The notes under the pieces: generated by a model
The model's input: only the letters and a program-made list of their open reading frames with translations
Told to the model about the DNA's origin: nothing
The model's database searches: none
From: Indolivaga capnocytophagoides DSM 22835
Lineage (GTDB): Bacteria; Bacteroidota; Bacteroidia; Bacteroidales; Dysgonomonadaceae
Reading direction: 5' to 3'
Assembly (NCBI RefSeq): GCF_000426485.1
Contig: NZ_AUFL01000015.1
Span: forward strand, 93,581-157,580
DNA: 64,000 nt
Part shown: one piece after another, positions 15,893-23,240 of the stretch
Layout of the letters: each line of letters starts with the position of its first letter
Numbering within the stretch: position 1 is the stretch's first letter
Translations under genes and position numbers: made by a program

Positions 15893-17290
15893 TTACCCCT
15901 TACCTCCGTGTTTATTTTTATTCTTATGCATTGATTTAAACTTGCTCCAGTTCTTTTCTACTTGTTTTACATATTTCACTACCTCCGATCCACGCAGATA
16001 TCCGTTCTTGCACACTGAGTCGGTATAATATTCAGGCTTGCTTTTCAGTTCGATGTATTTCTCTACATTCCCATCCCATACATACGGGTTTGCTCCGTAT
16101 TTACGGGCTAATGCCTGAGCATCTGCAATATGTCCGTTTCCACCGTTGTATGCAGCCAGTATAAATTTGATTCGCTGTTGCGGATCGGATACCCGTTTGA
16201 AGATATCATCCAGACGGGCAATCAATCCGGCTCCGACCTTGATGTTTATCTCGGGATTTACTAGCTGATTGCCTGTTGCGCCAAAAGAAGCAGCCGTTCG
16301 CGGCATCAATCCCATGAGTCCGATAGCTCCGGCCCATGACGATAGATTGGTCTTGAAACGAGATTCCTGATAAGCGATCGACGCCAATAAAAACCAGTCG
16401 TATCCGGCTACAGCAGAATATTTTTTAAACAATGGATCAAAAGGAGTAATAAATCCTTTGGGAAGGTCTTTTGGTATTTCGTACTCGACATCGGGCATTT
16501 TGCTCAATTCGAAATACTTTTTCAGGATATCTTTATAGATTGGTTTACGGCTGTTTTGTGCAAACCATACATTCAGCGAATCTGCTAATTGCGGAGCATC
16601 TTTACGTACTGCCCACGATGAACGTTGCTCGAAGCTGAGGGGCAGTGATATGTCGATATTCCGGTAATAAGTCTTATTTAACTTGGCAATGTATTCATCG
16701 GCTACCGTATAATCTATTTCATGTTGGGCAACCATGCCGATAAGGTCTTCTACGGTTATTGTGTCCTTTTCAACGTCTTTTATTATAATACCATTGCCCA
16801 GTTCCATATCAAGGTTCTGAAGCCGTTGGTGGTACTTTGTATTGTGTTTTACATATACCTCTTTGCCTATGAGCTGGGTTACATCTGTTATCATTGAATC
16901 TCTTACCCCTGTACGTTGCACTAAAACCTGATGAGATACCTGTTCCAGTCCGCAATAAATAATAGAATCTTTAAGACTGCTCTGTACGGGTACTGCTCCT
17001 GCTATAAGGTCACCTTCCCCTTGTTCGAGCATTTCGAGCAATTTGGTCGAATTTTCCGCTACTTTTACCTTTAATTTCAGGCCATGACGATCGCAAAACT
17101 CTTTGGCCAGATCGTAATCATATCCCATTGCTTCGTCTTTGTAGATAAAGTACGAAGTGGAGCTGCTCATCGTGATGATCGTTAATTCTCCTTTCTCTTT
17201 AATCTGCTGAAAATCGTAGGCTTGTTTTTTTTTCTCTGCGCATGCTCCGAGCATGATCAGGATAACGGCAAGGATAGGTAATTTACTCAT
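15893..17290 (-). CDS. mltF: Lytic murein transglycosylase F-like lipoprotein
   Basis: A 465-residue lipoprotein (lipobox LGAC, Cys17). Residues 30-260 form a solute-binding-protein-like domain (GELTIITMSSSTSYFIY, GYDYDLAKEF). Residues 290-450 form an SLT lytic transglycosylase domain with the catalytic Glu309 in AYQESRF and the GAIGLMGLMP motif. The enzyme cuts peptidoglycan glycan strands with formation of anhydromuramic acid. The two-domain order is that of E. coli MltF. A dyad repeat lies 13 bases before the start. Confidence 0.9.
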   Translation of the reverse strand: MSKLPILAVILIMLGACAEKKKQAYDFQQIKEKGELTIITMSSSTSYFIYKDEAMGYDYDLAKEFCDRHGLKLKVKVAENSTKLLEMLEQGEGDLIAGAVPVQSSLKDSIIYCGLEQVSHQVLVQRTGVRDSMITDVTQLIGKEVYVKHNTKYHQRLQNLDMELGNGIIIKDVEKDTITVEDLIGMVAQHEIDYTVADEYIAKLNKTYYRNIDISLPLSFEQRSSWAVRKDAPQLADSLNVWFAQNSRKPIYKDILKKYFELSKMPDVEYEIPKDLPKGFITPFDPLFKKYSAVAGYDWFLLASIAYQESRFKTNLSSWAGAIGLMGLMPRTAASFGATGNQLVNPEINIKVGAGLIARLDDIFKRVSDPQQRIKFILAAYNGGNGHIADAQALARKYGANPYVWDGNVEKYIELKSKPEYYTDSVCKNGYLRGSEVVKYVKQVEKNWSKFKSMHKNKNKHGGKG

Positions 17291-17303
17291 ATGTCGTTTT
17301 ATT

Positions 17304-17318
17304 AAGGTCGCAGACCTA
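17304..17318. repeat. Dyad repeat upstream of mltF
   Basis: AAGGTCGCAGACCTA, 13 bases before the mltF start codon (minus strand). Confidence 0.65.
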
Positions 17319-17332
17319 TTTTATAGCAAATA

Positions 17333-17378
17333 TAAAAAAAATCTCTACTGTTACTTCATTCTGTAACAGTAGAGATTC
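17333..17378 (-). terminator. Intrinsic terminator after trhO
   Basis: ATCTCTACTGTTAC (17341-17354) and its perfect complement at 17363-17376 form a 14-bp stem with an 8-base loop. On the minus strand the stem is followed by a run of T, giving termination of leftward transcripts. Confidence 0.85.
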
Positions 17379-17397
17379 TATTAAATACCAGGTCTCT

Positions 17398-18438
17398 CTA
17401 TTTGGATATGATAAGTTTATCCGATTTTCCCTTTTGGTATATCATTGTATCGTTGCGCTTTCCTTTCCTCAGTTTCTTTTGTATGTCGGTCGGGAGCATT
17501 ACAATATCCTTACACTCATTGCTGCAGCATCCGTGCATTTTTTTTGCACATTCGGGGCATTGTATAAATAGCAGATGGCATGCTTCGTTCGCACAATTGG
17601 TATGTGTATCACAAGGTTTGCCGCACTGATGGCAGTGTGCAATGACATCGTCGGTAATACGTTCACCTAAGCGGTTGTCAAATACAAAGTTTTTTCCGAT
17701 AAATTTACTTTGCAGATCTTCGGCTTTTACCTGTCGCGTGTATTCTATAATTCCTCCTTCGAGTTGATATACATTTTTAAATCCCTGATGCTTGAAATAA
17801 GCACTGGCTTTTTCGCAGCGGATACCACCCGTGCAGTACATCAATAGGTTTTTGTCTTCTTTATGGTCTTTCAGCATGTCGTGGATAATGGGCAGTGATT
17901 CTCTGAATGTCGTTACATCAGGAGTAACAGCACCTTCGAAATGTCCTATCTCGCTTTCGTAATGATTACGCATATCCAAAACGATAGTGTCGGGATCTTC
18001 CATCAACTTATTAAATTCATTAGCCTTAAGATGTGTGCCGATGGCTGTAACATCGAAAGTTTCATCATTGAGACCGTCAGCTAATATCTTCTCGCGAATT
18101 TTGATTGTCAGTTTCAAAAAAGACTTATTGTCTTGCTCTACTGCTATATTCAGTCTGATATCCCTCATGAATGGGTAAGTGTCGAGATAATTTTTGAATG
18201 CAGATAAATTTTCGGCAGGAAGAGAAAGCTGTGCGTTTATACCCTCATGGGCAACGTATATCCGTCCTAACACATCCAGACTATTCCAGTTAAGAAACAG
18301 GTCGTCTCTGAAAATTTTGGGATCTTCGATATGTGCATATGCATAAAAAGAGAGCGTAAGTCTTTTTTTGCCGGCTTCATCTATCAGTTTTGCCCTTTCG
18401 TCGGCACTCATTACATTGTACAGTTGCATATTATACAA
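17398..18438 (-). CDS. trhO: tRNA uridine(34) hydroxylase TrhO, rhodanese family
   Basis: A 346-residue protein of the TrhO (YceA) family, which uses oxygen to hydroxylate uridine 34 of certain tRNAs. The N-terminal acylphosphatase-like domain ends near residue 120. The rhodanese domain has VLDMRNHYESEIGHF near 153-167 and the active loop YCTGGIRCEKA with Cys202 and Cys208. The C-terminus has a cysteine-rich stretch (CHQCGKPC, CPECAKK, CCSNEC) that probably binds zinc. An alternative start three codons in (18429) is possible. A dyad repeat is only 2 bases upstream. Confidence 0.92.
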   Translation of the reverse strand: MYNMQLYNVMSADERAKLIDEAGKKRLTLSFYAYAHIEDPKIFRDDLFLNWNSLDVLGRIYVAHEGINAQLSLPAENLSAFKNYLDTYPFMRDIRLNIAVEQDNKSFLKLTIKIREKILADGLNDETFDVTAIGTHLKANEFNKLMEDPDTIVLDMRNHYESEIGHFEGAVTPDVTTFRESLPIIHDMLKDHKEDKNLLMYCTGGIRCEKASAYFKHQGFKNVYQLEGGIIEYTRQVKAEDLQSKFIGKNFVFDNRLGERITDDVIAHCHQCGKPCDTHTNCANEACHLLFIQCPECAKKMHGCCSNECKDIVMLPTDIQKKLRKGKRNDTMIYQKGKSDKLIISK

Positions 18439-18440
18439 TT

Positions 18441-18480
18441 TAGGTCTCAGACCTATTTTATTATTTTGATAAATTAAATA
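18441..18480 (+). repeat. Dyad repeat with partial composite unit, upstream of trhO
   Basis: TAGGTCTCAGACCTA (18441-18455) lies two bases upstream of the trhO start codon and is followed, away from the gene, by TTTTATTATTTTGATAAATT, a diverged middle block. Confidence 0.6.
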
Positions 18481-18559
18481 ATTAAAGGGAACCGTATTCC
18501 CGTAACAAAGAAAGGATAAAAAGATTGTATATACCTGTCTATCAGTTATTGAAATTTTT

Positions 18560-18567
18560 TATATTTG
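18560..18567 (+). promoter_or_regulatory. Promoter -7 box (TATATTTG) of lipoprotein gene
   Basis: An exact TAnnTTTG match, 34 bases before the ATG at 18602. Confidence 0.55.
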
Positions 18568-18601
18568 CAGTTAATTCCAATCCATAAACACTCTCGATAT
18601 T

Positions 18602-19465
18602 ATGAAAAAACTAATCATAGCCTTTACTATTCCGATGTTATTCTTCTCATGTTCGGAAGATAATATTACAGGTACAAATGAAGAAGAGGAAAATAACGGT
18701 AATGAAACCGAAACAATTGTTCCATTATCACTTACGGTCTCAACACAGGAGGGCAAAATGTTCGAAAACATACAGTTTACAATTGACTTTCAGCAAGAAA
18801 CTTCTATGTATGATCTAGTACAGTCTTATGACTCTCTCGTATGGAATGTACCCGAAGTGGACGGGAGGAAGAAAATATTTGAACAGAATTCTAATAATAC
18901 ACATTTGACTTCGTCGTGGGGAAACTGCTTTTACTATAAAGGTAAATACCAGTCGATATTGATTGGATATAAGGATAATAAGGTAGTTTTGGCTGATACA
19001 ACAATAGTTAATGTAGATATCAATAAAAAGTACGACTTTCTCAATATAAAATGGGATGATTTTAAAGAGATATTTGGAACACAGATTATAAATAATGTAT
19101 TTGATTCGGAGTTTTATTTGGGAGTTGCTCGAACAGTTAAAAGTGATACATTGTGTGCAAATATCTATTTTTATCCTGAGGATAAGATTGCTAAAGACGA
19201 TAAACTTTTGAGCAAATATACAGACCAACGTCAGGAGAAAAATATAATCGATTATATTTCTGAATTGTATGGAAAACCGGCATTGTCTTATATCGATAAT
19301 AACGAGCGACTTGCAGTTGTCTGCAAAGAGAAATTCCGTGTTAAATACGATTCGGATGTTCCCAGATACTTATGGATAGTTGGTAAAACAAATGTAGTAT
19401 TGCTGTACCGTCAGGATGCCATTTATGTTGATAAGTATTACCTGCACGCCGAACCTGTAAAATAA
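18602..19465 (+). CDS. Hypothetical lipoprotein
   Basis: A 287-residue protein with a short signal peptide and lipobox (PMLFFSC, Cys17), followed by an acidic linker (EEEENNGNETE) typical of surface-exposed Bacteroidota lipoproteins. After the linker the sequence alternates hydrophobic and polar residues, suggesting a beta-rich fold. I recognise no domain. It is a single-gene unit with its own promoter, pointing towards the ABC exporter gene on the other strand. Function unknown. Confidence 0.7.
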   Translation: MKKLIIAFTIPMLFFSCSEDNITGTNEEEENNGNETETIVPLSLTVSTQEGKMFENIQFTIDFQQETSMYDLVQSYDSLVWNVPEVDGRKKIFEQNSNNTHLTSSWGNCFYYKGKYQSILIGYKDNKVVLADTTIVNVDINKKYDFLNIKWDDFKEIFGTQIINNVFDSEFYLGVARTVKSDTLCANIYFYPEDKIAKDDKLLSKYTDQRQEKNIIDYISELYGKPALSYIDNNERLAVVCKEKFRVKYDSDVPRYLWIVGKTNVVLLYRQDAIYVDKYYLHAEPVK

Positions 19466-19493
19466 CAGGCTCTGTAAATTATTAATTAATAAA

Positions 19494-19508
19494 AAGGTCT
19501 GATACCTT
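19494..19508. repeat. Dyad repeat in ABC exporter stop codon
   Basis: AAGGTCTGATACCTT, whose end overlaps the stop codon of the leftward gene (complement of 19507-19509). Confidence 0.65.
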
Positions 19509-21360
19509 AGAAATTCTGCATATCACACAATTTACGGTAATATCCGTTCAGATCGTATAATTCGTCGTGTTCACCTCTTTCTACAATACGCCCTTCGTGC
19601 ATCACGCAAATTTCGTCAGCACTTTTTATTGTCGATAAACGGTGAGCAATAACAATAGTAGTACGGTTACGCATCAGGTTCTCGAGAGCTTCCTGTACTA
19701 ATCGTTCTGATTCGGTATCGAGAGCAGATGTCGCTTCATCGAGAATCAGTATCTGAGGATTTTTCAGTACGGCACGGGCTATGCTCAACCGTTGGCGTTG
19801 CCCTCCCGACAGTTTGCCTCCCCTGTCTCCGATATTAGTATCATACCCGTTTTCGGTTGCTGCGATAAAATCATGTGCATTGGCTACCTTGGCAGCTTCT
19901 TCCACTTCTTCCATAGTCGGGTTTTCAACTCCGAAAGCTATGTTGTTGAAGAATGTATCATTGAATAAGATGGCTTCCTGATTTACATTGCCCATCAGTC
20001 CTCGTAAATCCATAATGCGTGCATTACGGATATCCGTTCCGTCGATGGTTATCTGACCTTCGTTGACATCATAAAAACGGGGGAGAAGATCAACCATTGT
20101 TGATTTTCCCGAACCTGACTGACCTACCAGAGCAATCGTTTTTCCTTTGGGGATAGTCAGATTGATATCTTGGAGTACCCAGTTGTTTTTGTACTTAAAC
20201 CAAACGTTTTTGTATTCTATACTCGAATTAAAGGATAATTTAACCGGATTTTCGGGGTCATTAATATCGCTTTTTGCATCAAGTATCTTATCGATTCGTT
20301 CCATAGATGCCAACCCTTTCTGGATAGCATAGGCCGATTTCGAGAATTCTTTCGCCGGATTGATTATACTGTAAAACATAACCAGATAAAACATAAAGCT
20401 CGAAGCCGTAATAGACGCATCGTTACCAAGAATAAGAGTTCCTCCGTACCACAATACCACAGCTATAGTAGCGGTTCCCAGAAATTCGCTCATAGGATGT
20501 GCAAGCTGCTGACGACGGGCTATTTTGTTTGACATTTTGCGAAGCTCGTTCCCTCCGTTATAAAAACGATCTGAAACTTTCTGCTCGGCATTGAATGCTT
20601 TTATGATGCGCAATCCGCTTAGGGTTTCTTCGATCTGAGCCATCAATTCGCCCCATTTATTCTGGGCTTCGGTCGATCTGCGTTTAAGTGTTTTGCTAAC
20701 CCTCCCCATGACAAATCCCGACAGAGGAAGGAGAATCAATACAAAAATGGTCAGCTGCCAGCTCACAACGAGCATAGTGGTGAAGTAAACCAGAATAAGT
20801 ATCGGATTTTTGAATAGCATATCGAGAGAACTCATTATTGAGTTTTCGACCTCTCCTACATCTCCTGTCATACGGGCTATAATATCTCCTTTGCGTTCTT
20901 CGGAGAAGAATGACAGAGGTAATGCCAGTATTTTATCATTGATCTGGTTTCGGATATCCCTCACAACACCAGTGCGGATAGGAATCAGGTAATATGAACT
21001 CAGGTAATAAACTCCCGTTTTGATAAAAGTAAGTATAACTAAAGCCACAGATAGCCAAAATAAGACAGTAGATGCTCCGTATTGATCGATAAAATGAGCT
21101 GAATAATAGTAGAAGTTATTTTTTAGAACCGATCCTATACTTTCCATTTTCTGCATGAAGGTCACGGCATCTGCGTTGATCCACGGCATATAATGATACA
21201 CTTCGTCGTCGAGTTTGAATAAAATATTCAGAATAGGAATAATAAGACTGAATGAAACTACATTCATCAAAGCTGATAGTATATTGAATACAAAGCTGAG
21301 GATCAGCTGCTTATTGTAGGGGGGGACGAACCGCCTTAAAACTTTTATAAATTCTTTCAT
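19507..21360 (-). CDS. ABC exporter, fused permease and ATPase (MsbA-like)
   Basis: A 617-residue half-transporter that should work as a homodimer. Residues 1-340 contain six membrane segments; the ATPase domain follows. Walker A is GQSGSGKST near residue 405, the signature is LSGGQRQRLSIARA near 510, and Walker B with catalytic Glu is ILILDEATSALD. The switch histidine is in IAHRLST. The layout suits lipid A-core flipping (MsbA), but drug or other lipid export cannot be excluded. A repeat unit lies just upstream of the start codon. Confidence 0.88.
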   Translation of the reverse strand: MKEFIKVLRRFVPPYNKQLILSFVFNILSALMNVVSFSLIIPILNILFKLDDEVYHYMPWINADAVTFMQKMESIGSVLKNNFYYYSAHFIDQYGASTVLFWLSVALVILTFIKTGVYYLSSYYLIPIRTGVVRDIRNQINDKILALPLSFFSEERKGDIIARMTGDVGEVENSIMSSLDMLFKNPILILVYFTTMLVVSWQLTIFVLILLPLSGFVMGRVSKTLKRRSTEAQNKWGELMAQIEETLSGLRIIKAFNAEQKVSDRFYNGGNELRKMSNKIARRQQLAHPMSEFLGTATIAVVLWYGGTLILGNDASITASSFMFYLVMFYSIINPAKEFSKSAYAIQKGLASMERIDKILDAKSDINDPENPVKLSFNSSIEYKNVWFKYKNNWVLQDINLTIPKGKTIALVGQSGSGKSTMVDLLPRFYDVNEGQITIDGTDIRNARIMDLRGLMGNVNQEAILFNDTFFNNIAFGVENPTMEEVEEAAKVANAHDFIAATENGYDTNIGDRGGKLSGGQRQRLSIARAVLKNPQILILDEATSALDTESERLVQEALENLMRNRTTIVIAHRLSTIKSADEICVMHEGRIVERGEHDELYDLNGYYRKLCDMQNF

Positions 21361-21373
21361 CTGGTTACTTGTC

Positions 21374-21460
21374 TGGTCGTAGACCTATTTATTACTTTGG
21401 CAAGTATAACAATATAAACTTGTTAAGTCTTGAAAATATATCATTAAATGCTTTCATTTC
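21374..21460 (+). repeat. Composite repeat unit upstream of the ABC exporter gene
   Basis: Dyad TGGTCGTAGACCTA (21374-21387), then TTATTACTTTGGCAAGTATAAC, then a CAAGT/ACTTG hairpin, then ATATATCATTAAATGCTTTC. The dyad end is 14 bases from the exporter start codon and the unit extends away from it. Confidence 0.7.
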
Positions 21461-21639
21461 TTTAATATGAAACTAATGCCTTCGCAAAAACGAAAGCGCA
21501 AGTTAGTGATAAATATTGTTTAACGAAAGCCGGTGTATTTTGATCAGATATAAGGGTGGTAATAAATTTTTATTTTAACATTTGTTTGCGAAAAGTTGAT
21601 TTATGGACTACAGATATAAGCCCTGCCATGTGTAGGACT

Positions 21640-21744
21640 CTACTTTAACCAAATCAGTGCATCTGACAGTTTCTCTACATTTTCGGTTGATTCTTTCACT
21701 CCGTTAATTTCTATAACGAATCTTTTTTTCTTCTTTTCTTCCAT
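21640..21744 (-). CDS. Small charged protein, 34 residues (candidate)
   Basis: A short frame reading MEEKKKKRFVIEINGVKEST then ENVEKLSDALIWLK. It is lysine-rich at the start and looks like a beta-hairpin followed by an amphipathic helix. It lies 38 bases downstream of the 84-residue membrane-anchored gene on the same strand, so the two may be cotranscribed. A real protein is plausible because the sequence is compositionally protein-like, but it is too short to be sure. Confidence 0.4.
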   Translation of the reverse strand: MEEKKKKRFVIEINGVKESTENVEKLSDALIWLK

Positions 21745-21782
21745 CGTTTTTAAGTATAGATAAAAAGAAAAAAATCTAATGG

Positions 21783-22037
21783 CTATTTGTCGAAGTTTTT
21801 AGATATTGTAACAGGTATCGCTGTGTATTCGTAATAATCAGATAGACTTCTTCCATCTATATGCGTAATATTCACATCCACAGGCGCACTTTGTATCGCA
21901 TTTGGCATAGGAGCAGCAGCTGTTGCCGTAGTATCAGCTTTGGCGGTGGGTATAATATTTACTTCTTTAAAGAAATTAAGAGCTAGGAAAATAGCAATCA
22001 CCGTCAGTACAATTTTAGTGTAGATATCCGTTTTCAT
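21783..22037 (-). CDS. Small membrane-anchored protein of unknown function
   Basis: An 84-residue protein. The first 30 residues (MKTDIYTKIVLTVIAIFLAL...) form one N-terminal membrane segment, followed by an Ala/Thr/Pro-rich linker and a short soluble tail. Similar small proteins with a YTKxVLTVIA start are widespread among bacteria and have no assigned role. It is probably an inner-membrane protein with a periplasmic tail. It is divergent from the GSCFA gene. Confidence 0.65.
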   Translation of the reverse strand: MKTDIYTKIVLTVIAIFLALNFFKEVNIIPTAKADTTATAAAPMPNAIQSAPVDVNITHIDGRSLSDYYEYTAIPVTISKNFDK

Positions 22038-22164
22038 AATTCATGAGTGTTAATTGGTTTATCTACAAATATAGTCTTTTGTTTTATTCTGGGATTAGAA
22101 ACTTATTTACCTTTGTGCTTAGTTATAGCTAATTATTACTCTTATATTTGGGTGGTAATAAAAT

Positions 22165-22178
22165 AGGTCTGAGACCTT
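22165..22178. repeat. Dyad repeat upstream of GSCFA gene
   Basis: AGGTCTGAGACCTT, 5 bases before the ATG at 22184. This is where a ribosome would load, so the hairpin could affect initiation. Confidence 0.65.
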
Positions 22179-22183
22179 AATAT

Positions 22184-23170
22184 ATGGAATTCAGAAAAAA
22201 GATAGATATACCACGTTCCGGTTTGACTGTCGGGCATCAGGATAAAATGCTGATGTTCGGTTCGTGTTTTGCCGAAAATATCGGAAGATATTTGCTCGAA
22301 AATAAATTCGATGTTAATGTAAATCCATTTGGGGTTTTATACAACCCTTCGTCTATTAGTCAATCCGTGCGCTTTCTGCTGGATGAAAAAGTTTTTACCC
22401 GATCCGATATTTTTAAGCAGCAGGGCGTTTTTCGGTCTTACAGTCATCATAGTGTATTTAGCGAAATAGATGAAGACCGTTTTCTGCTATCAATCAACAA
22501 TGTCTGTCAAAAAGCATCAGCCGATTTACGAGAAGCAGATGTGTTGCTGATAACTTTCGGAACGTCTTATGTTTATCGGTTGAAGGAATCGGGAGCAATC
22601 GTTGCAAATTGCCATAAATCTCCGGCTTCGGATTTTGACCGCTTCCGTTTGTCTGTTTCTGATATTGTGAATGACTGGACAGATCTGATTGAGGTTCTGC
22701 TTTCGAAGAATCCGGATTTAAAGATTTTATTTACCGTAAGTCCTATACGCCACTGGAAAGATGGAGTCCATAACAATCAGTTGAGTAAGTCGGTATTGTT
22801 ATTGGCAATAGATGAATTGCAGCGGGCCTTTCCTGCAGTTTTTTATTTCCCGTCTTACGAAATAGTGCTTGATGAGCTTCGCGATTATCGCTTTTATTCG
22901 GACGATATGATTCATCCGAATGATATGGCTATTCGATATATTTGGAGTATTTTTGCAGATACATTTTTTGACGATATAACTAAACAGGTTAATACGCAAT
23001 GGCAGAGTCTCCATAGAGCAATTTTGCACCGTCCCTTTAACGAGGATACTCCGGAGCATCAACAATTTTTAAGGCAAACTTTGTTAAAGCTCCAATCTTT
23101 CAGAGAGAAATATCCTTACTTTGATTGTTATAACGAAATAGAGTTGTTGGAGAATAGAATCAGTCAATAA
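22184..23170 (+). CDS. GSCFA domain protein
   Basis: A 328-residue protein carrying the name-giving motif near residue 27 (LMFGSCFAENIGRYL), followed by NPFGVLYNPSSI. LLITFGTSYVYR and FTVSPIRHWKDG are further family motifs. The GSCFA family resembles SGNH hydrolases (GS...; GTS; SP.RH; a late HPN in DMIHPNDMA), so an esterase or acyl-transfer role is likely but not proved. In Bacteroidales it is often next to the alanine racemase gene, as here, with only 70 bases between them, suggesting a link with the cell envelope. Confidence 0.85.
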   Translation: MEFRKKIDIPRSGLTVGHQDKMLMFGSCFAENIGRYLLENKFDVNVNPFGVLYNPSSISQSVRFLLDEKVFTRSDIFKQQGVFRSYSHHSVFSEIDEDRFLLSINNVCQKASADLREADVLLITFGTSYVYRLKESGAIVANCHKSPASDFDRFRLSVSDIVNDWTDLIEVLLSKNPDLKILFTVSPIRHWKDGVHNNQLSKSVLLLAIDELQRAFPAVFYFPSYEIVLDELRDYRFYSDDMIHPNDMAIRYIWSIFADTFFDDITKQVNTQWQSLHRAILHRPFNEDTPEHQQFLRQTLLKLQSFREKYPYFDCYNEIELLENRISQ

Positions 23171-23240
23171 CTACTTGATAACTAATGGCTTTAAAGCCTG
23201 TATATATTATTTAAGAAATTGCTTTTACTCTAAAAAGAAG

